In this document: positions 36,554 through 45,399 of the stretch, one piece after another | How positions within the stretch are numbered: position 1 is the first letter of the stretch | How the letters are laid out: each line of letters begins with the position of its first letter | Assembly (NCBI GenBank): GCA_019119995.1 | Contig: DWVY01000051.1 | Location: 1 to 64,000 of the forward strand | From: Candidatus Mediterraneibacter faecavium | GTDB lineage: Bacteria > Bacillota > Clostridia > Lachnospirales > Lachnospiraceae | Length of the DNA: 64,000 nucleotides | Reading direction: 5' to 3' | Program-made: the position numbers and the translations under genes | Notes under the pieces: model-generated | Told to the model about the DNA's origin: nothing | What the model saw: only the letters and a program-made list of their open reading frames with translations | Databases searched by the model: none

Positions 36554-37240
36554 TTACAGAATATCCGTATACAGCTCTGTCAGAGACCTGCCGCTCTTCA
36601 TCCGTTCAGACTCCAGATTCACCTTATCCGCCAGATGTCCGTCCTTGATAAAAATCGCGTACTCGATAAAGCTTTCCACTTCTTCCAACAGATGCGTCGA
36701 GATCACAAATGTATTCTCTCCGTTCGCCTCTTCAAGTATGAGTCCGATGATCTCTTCCCTCGCCTTATAGTCGATCCCGTTCAGGGGCTCGTCGAGAAGA
36801 TACAGTTCCGCGTTTCTTGACAAAGTAGCCGCAAGCTTCAGCTTCGCGCTCATGCCGCTGGAAAGATTTCTCACCTTCATCCCCGGTTCCAGTCCCATCG
36901 CGCTGACCGTCTCTGTATATTTCCTGCGGTCAAAATCTTCGAAAAACGCCTCATAGTATTCGCCCACATCAGATACTTTCATGAAATCATAGAAGAACGG
37001 CTCCGTAGCCATATATGCGATCTTCGCCTTATCCCGCCACCCGATGGGATGTCCTTCATAGAGTATCTCGCCGCGGCCCGGCTTTGTAAGACCTGCCACC
37101 ATCTTCATCCATGTCGTCTTGCCGCTTCCGTTCTCGCCGAGCAGTCCGTAGATCTTCCCCTTATCCAGATTCAGCGTCAGATCGGCAACCGCCTCTTTTG
37201 ATCCAAACCATTTTGTCAGTTCCCTGCACTCAAGCATCAT
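36554..37240 (-). CDS. ABC transporter ATP-binding protein
   Basis: A 228-residue ABC ATPase with Walker A GENGSGKTT, a variant signature LSSGMSAKLKLAATL and Walker B LYLLDEPLNGID, the pattern of BcrA/CcmA-like exporters. The start at 37240 (MMLECRELTKWF) sits nine bases after AAGGAGG; the ORF-track start at 37249 directly abuts that site and is unlikely. It overlaps the gntR gene by about 11 bases, so translation is coupled. Confidence 0.9.
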   Translation of the reverse strand: MMLECRELTKWFGSKEAVADLTLNLDKGKIYGLLGENGSGKTTWMKMVAGLTKPGRGEILYEGHPIGWRDKAKIAYMATEPFFYDFMKVSDVGEYYEAFFEDFDRRKYTETVSAMGLEPGMKVRNLSSGMSAKLKLAATLSRNAELYLLDEPLNGIDYKAREEIIGLILEEANGENTFVISTHLLEEVESFIEYAIFIKDGHLADKVNLESERMKSGRSLTELYTDIL

Positions 37241-37601
37241 TTTCTCCATCCTCCTTATAATCTGCGATCTGATTGATAATGTCGTCTTTCTTGTAGCCGA
37301 GCCCGCTCATCTCATGCATAAAGTTTTTAAGCAGCTCTGACGCCATTTCCTTTTTTAAATCCTGAAACATATTCTCCTCCTCCGACACGAAAGTCCCGAT
37401 CCCGCGTCTTGTAAAACACCAGCCCTGCATTTCCATCTCCCGGTAGATACGCGCCGCCGTATTCTGGTTGACCTTATATTCCACAGCCAGATCACGGCTG
37501 GACGGCATCTTCTCCCCGGGCTTCAGTTCTCCCTTCACCATCTTCTTCTTCAGTTCATTGATGACCTGAAGATAGATCGGAGCGCCTGTATTGTATTCCA
37601 T
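37230..37601 (-). CDS. GntR-family regulator, YtrA type
   Basis: A 123-residue protein: winged helix GAPIYLQVINELKKKMVKGELKPGEKMPSSRDLAVEYKVNQNTAARIYREMEMQGW and a short helical tail of about 45 residues, which is the YtrA subfamily layout. YtrA regulators repress their own ABC-transporter operons. AGAGGAGGT precedes the start at 37601; the ORF-track start 19 residues upstream is not supported. First gene of the transporter operon. Confidence 0.9.
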   Translation of the reverse strand: MEYNTGAPIYLQVINELKKKMVKGELKPGEKMPSSRDLAVEYKVNQNTAARIYREMEMQGWCFTRRGIGTFVSEEENMFQDLKKEMASELLKNFMHEMSGLGYKKDDIINQIADYKEDGENDA

Positions 37602-37732
37602 GACATACCTCCTCTGTTCATCCGGCTCCACAGATATGGTTTCATCCATACGCCTCATGTGCCAGTGATATAGTTAGATAGTACACTAGTATTTTAGTTT
37701 TGTCAACATATATTTCAAAGTAAACTTATAAA

Positions 37733-37763
37733 AGCGGCTATGAACAAAAATGTCATAACCGCT
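37733..37763 (-). terminator. Terminator after the AAA-ATPase/nuclease-like gene
   Basis: AGCGGCTATGA and TCATAACCGCT pair with one mismatch around nine bases, followed on the minus strand by TTTTATAAG, 33 bases beyond the stop codon. Confidence 0.7.
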
Positions 37764-37795
37764 CTTCAAGATCAGAAAATATTAAATTTCACTTT

Positions 37796-39367
37796 CTATT
37801 TCCTGCAGCTTTCTATCTTGCAGGTATGCACTTGCGTCTTTTTATCATAATTAATTCCGACCAGCAGCAGGTTTCCTTTATATTCTTCCAGACTGCGGCA
37901 ATACTCTTTCTCCTTGATCTGTTTGATCGCGCCTTCTGCACTTTTATCCCACTTTAATTCAACCACCAGCGCAGGTTTATCCATAAAGCGTTTTCTCGGA
38001 ACATAGACAAGATCTGCAAATCCTTTTCCGCCGGGAAATTCCCGATGTACTGTGTAAAAATTCCGCGCCGCATAAAGCGCGAGAGAAATCGTATAGCTAA
38101 GTGCATTCTCGTCATTATACTGTAGATGGGACGTTTCAAAATGAGCCCGCCGTATTCCCTCTGCGACCTGCTTTTCTCTTCCCTGCCAGACAGCCTGCAA
38201 TGTATCCGCCGAGTTTTTCAGCGCTTTGGAAACTTCACCCCAGTCAGATACAGCAACGGCGCTTACATATTCGGAACGGATCTCCTCATTTGGAATAAAA
38301 ACTGTCTTATCCGCATAATAATATCCCAGATATCCCAGATGGATCAGAAGTGTAAGCACATCATCTTCCGTCCGGAAAGTTGTCATATCATTTGTAAAAC
38401 TTCTTGTATTTACCGGCACCGTTTCCCCGGCGATCATGCTCAGGATATCGTCCCGAAGCCCTTCGAAGTTCATGTCAATATAGAGCTGTAATGCCTCAAA
38501 AGTCTCCGTCTGGCTCCAGTAATTCCCAAGTTTGCCGAGCCTCATGCAGCTCACGACCGATTTCGGACTGTATATGGACTTTATTTCTTCAAAAGAATAG
38601 CCGTCATACCAGTTCTTGATCTCATTAATATCCATCTGATATTTCCGGCAGAGCGCTTCTACTTCTTTCTCCGTAAATCCCACATATTCAGCCAATGGAC
38701 CGGGATCGATCATAGAGAACTCATCAAACATGTTCAGCGCACTGTGGGTTCCATATTTCTTTATGGGAAGGATTCCCGTCATATAGGCAAGATAAATATA
38801 TTCTTTGTCCTTGAGCAGATCACGCAGAAAATCAAGATAAGTCTCCTGCGCAGCCTTATCGTGCTTAAACTCCCGGAAAATGCAGTCCCATTCATCAATG
38901 ATAACCACAAAGGGGCATCCGCCTTCTGCAAAAATATCCTGCATCGTTTCCGCCAGATCATTTTCATCATATAATTCCGCATCCGGATACTGCTTCTTCA
39001 GTTCACGGATCACTTTGCTTTCCACTCTCTCCAGCAATTCCTGCACATCCGAACTTCTGCTCAGGAATTCCTGCATGTTCAGAAAGATGGTATCATATTT
39101 ATTCAAATGCTCCTCAAAACTTTTATCACAGGCAATCTCCAACCCGGAAAACAGTTCCCTGGAATCGCAGCCTTTGCTGTAATAAGCCGTGAGCATATCG
39201 GCTGCCATGGACTTCCCAAAGCGCCTCGGTCTGCTGACGCATACGCAGGACTGCAGCGTATTGACAACACTGTTTGTATATTTTATTAAGCCTGTTTTAT
39301 CCACATAAATATCCGAATTCACTGCTCTTCTGAATTTATTGTTCCCCGGATTCAGATAGATACCCAT
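37796..39367 (-). CDS. AAA-ATPase-like protein with PD-(D/E)XK nuclease domain
   Basis: A 523-residue protein of the AAA-ATPase_like/DUF1703 family. The start KFRRAVNSDIYVDKTGLIKY and RPRRFGKSMAADML (Walker A region) are typical, as is VVIIDEWDCIFRE (Walker B). The last 110 residues resemble a PD-(D/E)XK nuclease fold: FADLVYVP...PALVVELKWDKSAEGAIKQI carries the D, E-x-K pattern. The family is often present in many copies in gut bacteria and has no settled function; mobile-element or defence roles are guesses. It stands alone, in AT-richer surroundings than its neighbours. Confidence 0.85.
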   Translation of the reverse strand: MGIYLNPGNNKFRRAVNSDIYVDKTGLIKYTNSVVNTLQSCVCVSRPRRFGKSMAADMLTAYYSKGCDSRELFSGLEIACDKSFEEHLNKYDTIFLNMQEFLSRSSDVQELLERVESKVIRELKKQYPDAELYDENDLAETMQDIFAEGGCPFVVIIDEWDCIFREFKHDKAAQETYLDFLRDLLKDKEYIYLAYMTGILPIKKYGTHSALNMFDEFSMIDPGPLAEYVGFTEKEVEALCRKYQMDINEIKNWYDGYSFEEIKSIYSPKSVVSCMRLGKLGNYWSQTETFEALQLYIDMNFEGLRDDILSMIAGETVPVNTRSFTNDMTTFRTEDDVLTLLIHLGYLGYYYADKTVFIPNEEIRSEYVSAVAVSDWGEVSKALKNSADTLQAVWQGREKQVAEGIRRAHFETSHLQYNDENALSYTISLALYAARNFYTVHREFPGGKGFADLVYVPRKRFMDKPALVVELKWDKSAEGAIKQIKEKEYCRSLEEYKGNLLLVGINYDKKTQVHTCKIESCRK

Positions 39368-39474
39368 AAGCCAGCCGTCCTTTCTTCGATTTTTACGATG
39401 CCGATAAGCAATAACAATTTTATTCTATATTAACACAGCAATGTCATTTAGTTAAGTTTTTTTCAATAAAATCA

Positions 39475-39503
39475 TTGACATTAATCCAAAACTATACTAT
39501 AAT
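39475..39503 (+). promoter_or_regulatory. Consensus promoter of tRNA-Arg
   Basis: TTGACA, 17 bases, TATAAT: a perfect sigma-A promoter 36 bases ahead of the mature tRNA, as expected for a stable RNA. Confidence 0.92.
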
Positions 39504-39538
39504 AAGTTCTGCTGTGAACGAGACAGCATATAACAGAT

Positions 39539-39612
39539 GTGCGATTAGCTCAGCTGGATAGAGCGTCTGGCTACGGACCAGAAGGTCGGGAGTTCGAATC
39601 TTCTATCGCACG
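39539..39612 (+). tRNA. tRNA-Arg (anticodon ACG)
   Basis: Acceptor GTGCGAT/ATCGCAC pairs fully; D arm GCTC...GAGC; anticodon arm TCTGG-CTACGGA-CCAGA with anticodon ACG; T arm GGGAG-TTCGAAT-CTTCT; discriminator G. No encoded CCA. Confidence 0.96.
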
Positions 39613-39615
39613 TAG

Positions 39616-39650
39616 AAAAGAGTATTCCTTGTGGAATGCTCTTTTTGTTT
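39616..39650 (+). terminator. Terminator of tRNA-Arg
   Basis: AAAGAGTATTCC/GGAATGCTCTTT hairpin with a four-base loop and a following TTGTTTTTC, immediately after the tRNA. Confidence 0.9.
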
Positions 39651-39710
39651 TTCATGTAAATGTCCGCTCCGGCAGGATTGGCGATCTTTTTCCTGGTATC
39701 CCCAGCAAAA

Positions 39711-39735
39711 CAGGCAGGGCGAAAAGCCCTGCCTG
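39711..39735 (-). terminator. Terminator of trpS
   Basis: CAGGCAGGGC/GCCCTGCCTG, a perfect 10-bp stem with a five-base loop, then TTTTGCTGGG on the minus strand; 34 bases past the trpS stop codon. Confidence 0.85.
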
Positions 39736-39768
39736 ATATATTTTTCCGCCAATCTCTCTGCCGGTTCT

Positions 39769-40857
39769 TTATTCTTCCGTATATTTCGCCGACTGCATCT
39801 TAATCAGTTCCTCGTCGTCAAAGTAATTGATCTTCATCGCAGCCTTCACATCCCTAAGCGTCTCAGCGGCTACTTTCTCCGCCTTCTCGCTTCCTTTTCT
39901 GAGGATCTCATACACAGCCGGGATATCCTTCTGCCATTCTTTCCTGCGGCTGCGGATCGGCTCCAGTTCCGCCTGGAGCACATTGTTCAGGAACCGCTTC
40001 ACTTTCATATCGCCGAGGCCGCCCCTCTTATAGTGGTCTTTGAGCTCGTCAAGATCATTGTACTCCGGAAGGAACTCCGGGAAATACTCCGGCCTGCAGA
40101 ATGCATCCAGATACGTAAACACTGTGTTTCCTTCCAGTTTGCCCGGATCCTCGATACGGATATGGGTCGGATCTGTAAACATGCTGAAGACTTTCTTCTT
40201 GATCTCCTCCGGCTCCTCCGACAGATAGATGCAGTTCCCGAGGGACTTGCTCATCTTCGCCTTTCCGTCGATCCCCGGAAGGCGCATGCACGCCTCGTTG
40301 TCCGGAAGAAGGATCTGCGGCTCCACAAGAGTCTCTCCGTAGACCGAATTGAACTTGTGCACGATCTCTTTCGTCTGCTCCAGCATCGGCATCTGATCCT
40401 CGCCCACAGGCACGACCGTCGCCTTAAACGCCGTGATGTCAGCCGCCTGGCTGATCGGATAGGTAAAGAATCCCACCGGGATGCTCGCCTCGAAATTGCG
40501 CATCTTGATCTCGGTCTTTACCGTAGGATTGCGCTGCAGCCTTGACACAGTCACCAGGTTCATATAGTAGAACGACAGCTCGCACAGCTCCGGGATCTGG
40601 GACTGGATCAGCAGCGTCGATTTCTCCGGGTCAAGTCCGCAGGCAAGGTAGTCCAGAGCCACCTCGATGATGTTCTGGCGCACCTTCTCCGGATTGTCCG
40701 CATTGTCGGTCAGCGCCTGCGCATCCGCTATCATGATAAATATATCGTCAAAATCTCCTGTATTCTGAAGCTCTACCCGACGTCTCAGGGAACCCACGTA
40801 ATGTCCGACGTGGAGTTTCCCCGTAGGACGGTCTCCGGTAAGCATAATCTTCTTCAT
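39769..40857 (-). CDS. trpS: Tryptophanyl-tRNA synthetase
   Basis: A 362-residue class I synthetase charging tRNA(Trp). The HIGH-type motif is [13 protein letters not shown] and the KMSKS motif is [11 protein letters not shown]. It resembles the TrpRS II-like clade ([30 protein letters not shown]). The upstream gap to the PAP2 gene is about 70 bases and holds no T-box, unlike trpS of many Bacilli. A GGAGGAAAAAGG site precedes the start. Confidence 0.95.
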   Translation of the reverse strand: MKKIMLTGDRPTGKLHVGHYVGSLRRRVELQNTGDFDDIFIMIADAQALTDNADNPEKVRQNIIEVALDYLACGLDPEKSTLLIQSQIPELCELSFYYMNLVTVSRLQRNPTVKTEIKMRNFEASIPVGFFTYPISQAADITAFKATVVPVGEDQMPMLEQTKEIVHKFNSVYGETLVEPQILLPDNEACMRLPGIDGKAKMSKSLGNCIYLSEEPEEIKKKVFSMFTDPTHIRIEDPGKLEGNTVFTYLDAFCRPEYFPEFLPEYNDLDELKDHYKRGGLGDMKVKRFLNNVLQAELEPIRSRRKEWQKDIPAVYEILRKGSEKAEKVAAETLRDVKAAMKINYFDDEELIKMQSAKYTEE

Positions 40858-40926
40858 CCTTTTTCCTCCTGATCCTATTACTTATTGCCGGCAGGAACGC
40901 CGGCATCTCTCTTTTTCTTTCCTCTG

Positions 40927-41613
40927 TCACAGCACCGGCCTCTTCTGGCTCTTCTGTCCCGCGAACTTCGGGACACGGCGTCTCTGCGGCGCATATACAA
41001 ACTGATACAGAACGCATGCCATCACGCCCGCCCCGAGCACATCCAGGACCGAATGCTGCTTCAGGAACATCGTCGCGAGTATAATCAGCCCTGCCAGCAC
41101 ATAGGCGCCGGCGCATATCCCCTTATGCTTTCTGAGCGCCCCGCTCTCTCCTACAGCGATGCACACGCTCAGAGAATTGAACACATGAAGGCTCGGGAAC
41201 ACATTCGTACATGTATCCGCCCGGTAAAGCGTTCTCACCATATCCACGAAAATATTATCCCGTTCAAAGACAACCGGACGCAGATCCTGTCCGTTCGGGA
41301 ATATGGTACATATGATGAGAAATACAGTCATCCCCGTAAACATGAATTTGGCCAGTCTGTAAAATCCCGGCACATCTGTAAAGAAAAAATACAGAAACGC
41401 CGCGACGATAAACACAAACCACAGCAGATACGGGATGATAAAATATTCGATGAACGGAATATGCTCATCCAGTCTGATCTGGATCACATGGTAATGTGTG
41501 GTCACATGTTTCTCAAGAAACAGAAACCACGGCATATAAATAAAGATATATAGAAACACCCATGCATGCCTGTATTTCTTAACCAGTCCTGCAAATCTAT
41601 TTTTCAGCTTCAT
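40927..41613 (-). CDS. PAP2-family membrane phosphatase
   Basis: A 228-residue integral membrane protein with six hydrophobic segments. The phosphatase triad is visible: NGQDLRPVVF, FPSLHVFNS and FLKQHSVLDVLGAG. PAP2 proteins dephosphorylate lipid phosphates such as phosphatidate or undecaprenyl diphosphate; related short forms have inositol-phosphate transferase activity. The specific substrate is unknown. It is followed by trpS on the same strand and has its own promoter. Confidence 0.88.
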   Translation of the reverse strand: MKLKNRFAGLVKKYRHAWVFLYIFIYMPWFLFLEKHVTTHYHVIQIRLDEHIPFIEYFIIPYLLWFVFIVAAFLYFFFTDVPGFYRLAKFMFTGMTVFLIICTIFPNGQDLRPVVFERDNIFVDMVRTLYRADTCTNVFPSLHVFNSLSVCIAVGESGALRKHKGICAGAYVLAGLIILATMFLKQHSVLDVLGAGVMACVLYQFVYAPQRRRVPKFAGQKSQKRPVL

Positions 41614-41689
41614 AGCGATGCCCCTTTGAATACAGTTTTGCCTGTTTTTACTTCCCCGGTCAGTTTATCATATCCTCTCAATCGCATCG

Positions 41690-41718
41690 ATTATAGCACG
41701 ATTTAAAACCGTCAACAA
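41690..41718 (-). promoter_or_regulatory. Promoter of the PAP2 gene
   Basis: TTGTTG, 17 bases, TATAAT on the minus strand, about 75 bases upstream of the start codon. Confidence 0.7.
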
Positions 41719-41786
41719 CTGTCTTCACAAAACATTTATTAAATCTTTCGATTTCAGGACAGGGCACAGCCGTAACAGATCATGCT

Positions 41787-42707
41787 TTATCCCGTGATCA
41801 CCCGAAGACTTTCTCTCATAAACGACGCCCTGACTTCTTTCCTTAGAAATCCCGGTTCTCCGTCCGTGTGCAGCGGAAGCGGTTTCTCTGTTCTGACCTG
41901 TATTTCTTTACACCTTATGAGCGTAACACCTTTAAATCCCGTATGTTTACCCCAGAACGCCAGCGGCAGCAGACACAGGATCTTCACCACGGGGAGACCG
42001 TGTACGATAATCACATCCATCTCACCGTCCGCCGGAGACGCCTCCGGACAGAACTTAAATCCGCCGCCCTCATAAGGCAGGTTCATAAATGCTGCAAAAT
42101 ACGCTCTCTCAAATGTCCGGACCGTGCCGTCTGCAAGTGTCACTGTCATTTCCGCCGGCCGGTCTTTTTTCAGCCGGTCCAGAGCCACCACCGCATAACT
42201 CAGTTTTCCCAATCCAATGCGGTTCAGCAGTACTTTCCATTTTGAGACACACACTTCATGACAGACCGCAGCGTCAAACCCGATCCCGGCGCTCACGGCG
42301 AAGCGCCTTTGCCGGCCTGCTGCACACAGTACTCCTACATCCATATATATGATCTTCTGAGGGGCAAGTATGATATCCAGCGCTTTCTCAGGATCTTTCG
42401 GGATCTTCAAGCCCCGTGCGAAATCATTGCTCGACCCGATCGGAATGTATCCGAGAGTCACTTTCCCCGGTTCTCTGATCCCGTTGACCACTTCATTCAC
42501 GGTGCCGTCTCCTCCCAGGACCACGATCCTGTGCTCCTGCCCGTCCGCTGTGATCCGTCCGGCGATCTTCCGCGCATGATTCCTGCTCTTTGTCATGTAG
42601 CAGCAATAATCCACACGCTTTTTCTTAAGTTCCGGTTCGATCATCCTCCATATCATCTCGCCCATCCCCGTGCGGGCTTTCGGGTTTACAATAAAATGAT
42701 ATTCCAT
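41787..42707 (-). CDS. Diacylglycerol-kinase-like lipid kinase
   Basis: A 306-residue DgkB/YegS-type kinase. The start MEYHFIVNPKARTGMGEMIW and the nucleotide-binding VVLGGDGTVNEVVNGI with IGYIPIGSSNDFARGL are diagnostic; the C-terminal half is the beta-sandwich. It phosphorylates diacylglycerol or a related lipid for phospholipid recycling. The 42707 start is chosen over a TTG eight codons upstream, with moderate confidence. The tetR stop codon at 42719 lies just upstream, so the two form an operon. Confidence 0.92.
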   Translation of the reverse strand: MEYHFIVNPKARTGMGEMIWRMIEPELKKKRVDYCCYMTKSRNHARKIAGRITADGQEHRIVVLGGDGTVNEVVNGIREPGKVTLGYIPIGSSNDFARGLKIPKDPEKALDIILAPQKIIYMDVGVLCAAGRQRRFAVSAGIGFDAAVCHEVCVSKWKVLLNRIGLGKLSYAVVALDRLKKDRPAEMTVTLADGTVRTFERAYFAAFMNLPYEGGGFKFCPEASPADGEMDVIIVHGLPVVKILCLLPLAFWGKHTGFKGVTLIRCKEIQVRTEKPLPLHTDGEPGFLRKEVRASFMRESLRVITG

Positions 42708-42718
42708 CTCCGCCGACC

Positions 42719-43327
42719 TTACCCCCTGCAAAGTGCTGCATCCAGATATTTGCCGAGTGACCTTGCCATGTTCCCTTCAAAATCAGCCTCGCCGTGCTTT
42801 ACACACCACTCAAAGACATTTCCGATCACGATCATCCTGATATCTGTCGTAAATTCCTCAATGCTCTCATTCAGGCTCACGATCCCTGCCTGTTCGGCCT
42901 TTTCCACATAGTTCTGCACTGTCACGATGGGATAGGGCCGCTCCATACGGATCGCCGCATTGAGCGCCTGATTCTTCGTATCGTAGTATTCCGACATGAA
43001 TTCCACGCCCAGCTCCCGGCAGTATTTCACATAGTTCATATACACCTGGATGATCCCTTCTTTCACTCCGTCCACACTGTCCGGCAGTTCCAGAAGATCC
43101 GGGTCGATCTTCGGCTGATCCTCGATATAGTAAGACAGCAGATCGTCTTTTGTCTTGAAATGATGATAGAAACTGCCGTTGGAGACTCCCGCCTCCTCGC
43201 AGATATTCTTAATAGACAGCTCCTCGTACCCTTTTTTCTGCAGGATCCGCTTTGCCGCCTGGAATATCTTCTCTTTCGTCTCCCGCGATTTCTGCTGCTG
43301 TCTGGAAATAGATGCTTTTTCACTCAT
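42719..43327 (-). CDS. TetR-family transcriptional regulator
   Basis: A 202-residue protein with a typical TetR DNA-binding region: REKIFQAAKRIL-like TKEKIFQAAKRILQKKGYEELSIKNICEEAGVSNGSFYHHFKTKDDLLSYY. The C-terminal ligand domain is unassigned. It is co-transcribed with the lipid kinase gene, so it may respond to a lipid or membrane-active compound; that is inference. The start at 43327 (MSEKASISRQQQ) is preferred over a 15-residue extension that has no ribosome site. Confidence 0.9.
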   Translation of the reverse strand: MSEKASISRQQQKSRETKEKIFQAAKRILQKKGYEELSIKNICEEAGVSNGSFYHHFKTKDDLLSYYIEDQPKIDPDLLELPDSVDGVKEGIIQVYMNYVKYCRELGVEFMSEYYDTKNQALNAAIRMERPYPIVTVQNYVEKAEQAGIVSLNESIEEFTTDIRMIVIGNVFEWCVKHGEADFEGNMARSLGKYLDAALCRG

Positions 43328-43436
43328 TTTGTGATACTCTCCTGTTTTTTGTACGAGTCCATTGTACCACATGCGCCTACCCGTTTCAAGAAAACAGAGC
43401 GGACTCGGTAACTGTTACATCCTGTCCGGGCTGACG

Positions 43437-45179
43437 CTATTTTGGCATATACGCCTCAAATGCAGCAGGCATCGGATATTCTTCCTGAAGCTGCCGTATC
43501 CCTGCGAAAATGATGCCGTTTTTCTTCCGCTCCTCAGCCGTCATATTTTTCTCAAGCTCATCCACCAGGATCTCATATCCGGTCATATGCCACTCTACAT
43601 GACTGAATATATGCTTTGCATTTCCCAGTCTTCTGATGCGGATCGGCGTCAGCCCCAGCGATTTTCCGTACTCGACCACCTCGTCATGCTCCATATGCCC
43701 TTCCCTGTTCGGGAACTCGTACATCCCTGCCAGCAGACCTTTTGCCGGGCGTTTCCTGATCGCCGCCTTCTCCGCATCCCGGAAAAGCAGCACGGTCCGG
43801 TTCTCGATCCGGCGATCCTTCGCTTTCGTCTTCACCGGGAATTCCATCTCCCGCCCCTGCTCATGCGCCAGACAGAGATCATTTACAGGACACACATCAC
43901 ACCGGGGCCCGCCGTTCGGCAGACAGACAACAGCCCCCAGCTCGATCAGGCTCTGGTTGAAATCGTCTGCCGCATCTCCCGGGATCACTTCCTCGATCTC
44001 TTTTTCGATCTTCGCCTTGGTCCCGGCTTTCGCGATATCCGAATCATCCGCCGTGATCCGGCTTACAACACGCAGCACATTTCCATCCACGGCAGGTTTC
44101 GGGATATTGTAGACAAAGGAGCTGATCGCGCCTGCCGTATAACTGCCGATCCCTTTCAGCGAACGGATCTCGTCATATGTCTCAGGGAACTTTCCGTCAT
44201 ATTCATCCATGATCTGGCAGGCTGCATATTTCAGGTTCCTCGCCCGGTTATAATATCCCAGTCCTTCCCATAATTTCAGAAGGCGGTCTTCCGGGACTTC
44301 CGCCAGCGCCTTTACATCCGGCAGTTCTCTCAGGAAACGTTCATAATACGGCTTTACCGCCTCCACTCTTGTCTGTTGGAGCATGATCTCGGATATCCAC
44401 ACCCGGTAAGCGTCCATCCGCTCTCTCCACGGCAGATCCCGCTTATTCTCCCGGAACCATCCCACAAGCGGTTTCGCCGCTTCTTTCAGCCTCGGGCTTT
44501 CCAACACCACGTCCACCGGCCTTCGGATCATGATACTGTCCGGCGTCACTTTGCAGTCATAGGCAAGGATCTTCACCCCTGCTGCCGCAGCCTTTTTCAA
44601 TGCTTCCGCAAACGCCGGATGGGTATCCGTATTCGGCGTGAAATACCTGACATTCTCCATCTGGATCACAAAGAATACATAGGTCTCATACCCTTCTTTC
44701 TTCGCCCGGATCAGCTCTTCCAGATGCTTTACCGCCCGGTCGCTGGGCGCATCCGGGAACCGGCACACACCGTCTTCCTCCAGTGTGACGCCCTTTACTT
44801 CAATGAATATCCTGCGATCCCCGGCTTCCACATACAGGTCGAATCTGGAATTCCCATACGTCGTCTCCGGACGGACCAGCCGCACATCACGAAAGAGATT
44901 CCCGTCTTCGATCCACTCCTGAACCACTTTATTCGGGATCTGGGAATCCATGTTGATCAGACGCTCTCCTTTCTCCACCGCGATCAGATCCCACTTTGTC
45001 TTCCTTGCAGGATTGCCGCTCTCCTGTATATAGACCGGCGCGCCGGGAACAAGCAGCTCCGCGCACCGCCCTGTATTCTTCACATGTACCGTCTCTTTCT
45101 GTCCGTTTAGCTGCGCATATGCGATAAAACGGTTCGGCCGCTCTATAAAGACTGCCTTTTGCATCCGTTCATAATTCAT
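43437..45179 (-). CDS. SfsA nuclease - MutY adenine glycosylase fusion
   Basis: A 580-residue fusion with no frameshift and no internal start at the join. Residues 1-228 are a full SfsA domain (KNTGRCAELLVPG, NSRFDLYVEAGDRRIFIEVKGVTLEEDGVCRFPDAPSDRAVKHLEEL, with D and E-x-K of a PD-(D/E)XK nuclease). Residues 230-580 are MutY: WISEIMLQQTRVEAVKPYYERF, LKGIGSYTAGAI, the catalytic aspartate in PAVDGNVLRV, a four-cysteine iron-sulphur site CLPNGGPRCDVCPVNDLC, and a NUDIX-like tail that recognises 8-oxoG. MutY removes adenine opposite 8-oxoguanine; SfsA is reported to be a DNA/RNA nuclease. The fusion suggests a repair link. Confidence 0.93.
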   Translation of the reverse strand: MNYERMQKAVFIERPNRFIAYAQLNGQKETVHVKNTGRCAELLVPGAPVYIQESGNPARKTKWDLIAVEKGERLINMDSQIPNKVVQEWIEDGNLFRDVRLVRPETTYGNSRFDLYVEAGDRRIFIEVKGVTLEEDGVCRFPDAPSDRAVKHLEELIRAKKEGYETYVFFVIQMENVRYFTPNTDTHPAFAEALKKAAAAGVKILAYDCKVTPDSIMIRRPVDVVLESPRLKEAAKPLVGWFRENKRDLPWRERMDAYRVWISEIMLQQTRVEAVKPYYERFLRELPDVKALAEVPEDRLLKLWEGLGYYNRARNLKYAACQIMDEYDGKFPETYDEIRSLKGIGSYTAGAISSFVYNIPKPAVDGNVLRVVSRITADDSDIAKAGTKAKIEKEIEEVIPGDAADDFNQSLIELGAVVCLPNGGPRCDVCPVNDLCLAHEQGREMEFPVKTKAKDRRIENRTVLLFRDAEKAAIRKRPAKGLLAGMYEFPNREGHMEHDEVVEYGKSLGLTPIRIRRLGNAKHIFSHVEWHMTGYEILVDELEKNMTAEERKKNGIIFAGIRQLQEEYPMPAAFEAYMPK

Positions 45180-45205
45180 GTATATTCACTCTCCCTGCCG
45201 ATAAA

Positions 45206-45231
45206 ATGATGTCAGGGCATCCTGACATCAT
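45206..45231. repeat. Perfect 11-bp palindromic hairpin upstream of the fusion gene
   Basis: ATGATGTCAGG-GCAT-CCTGACATCAT, 26 bp in all, 26 bases ahead of the sfsA-mutY start codon. It may be an operator or part of the adjacent structured region. Confidence 0.7.
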
Positions 45232-45236
45232 AAACG

Positions 45237-45316
45237 AACGCCGGAATCATTCCGGATCACACGCGGCATACGCTTTTTCCCGTATACCGCCGTAATGCCA
45301 TCATAATTCCGGCGTT
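45237..45316. repeat. Structured 80-base element with AACGCCGGAAT terminal arms
   Basis: Arms AACGCCGGAAT and ATTCCGGCGTT pair perfectly. Two inner hairpins can form: GGAATCATTCC at the left edge and GCGGCATACG/CGTATACCGC. It lies between glnQ-like and sfsA-mutY genes and has no coding signal. A terminator cluster or a small miniature element is possible. Confidence 0.6.
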
Positions 45317-45399
45317 GTCTGCTGTCAATGTAAAATAATGCCGGGGCAGAAGCCCCCGATATGATGCGTGGTGTCCGCGGACAGTTCCGTGCCGCGCAC

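Noticed and set aside
37796-39367. AAA-ATPase/PD-(D/E)XK gene as a defence island
   Set aside because: It stands alone among housekeeping genes, and the family is common outside defence loci; no partner nuclease, methylase or integrase is near.
39539-39736. ORF with N-terminus MRLAQLDRASGYGPEGREFESS
   Set aside because: This is the translation of tRNA-Arg, a frequent false gene call; there is no ribosome site and the tRNA is complete.
40858-40926. T-box ahead of trpS
   Set aside because: The gap is too short and lacks the GGUGG antiterminator motif.
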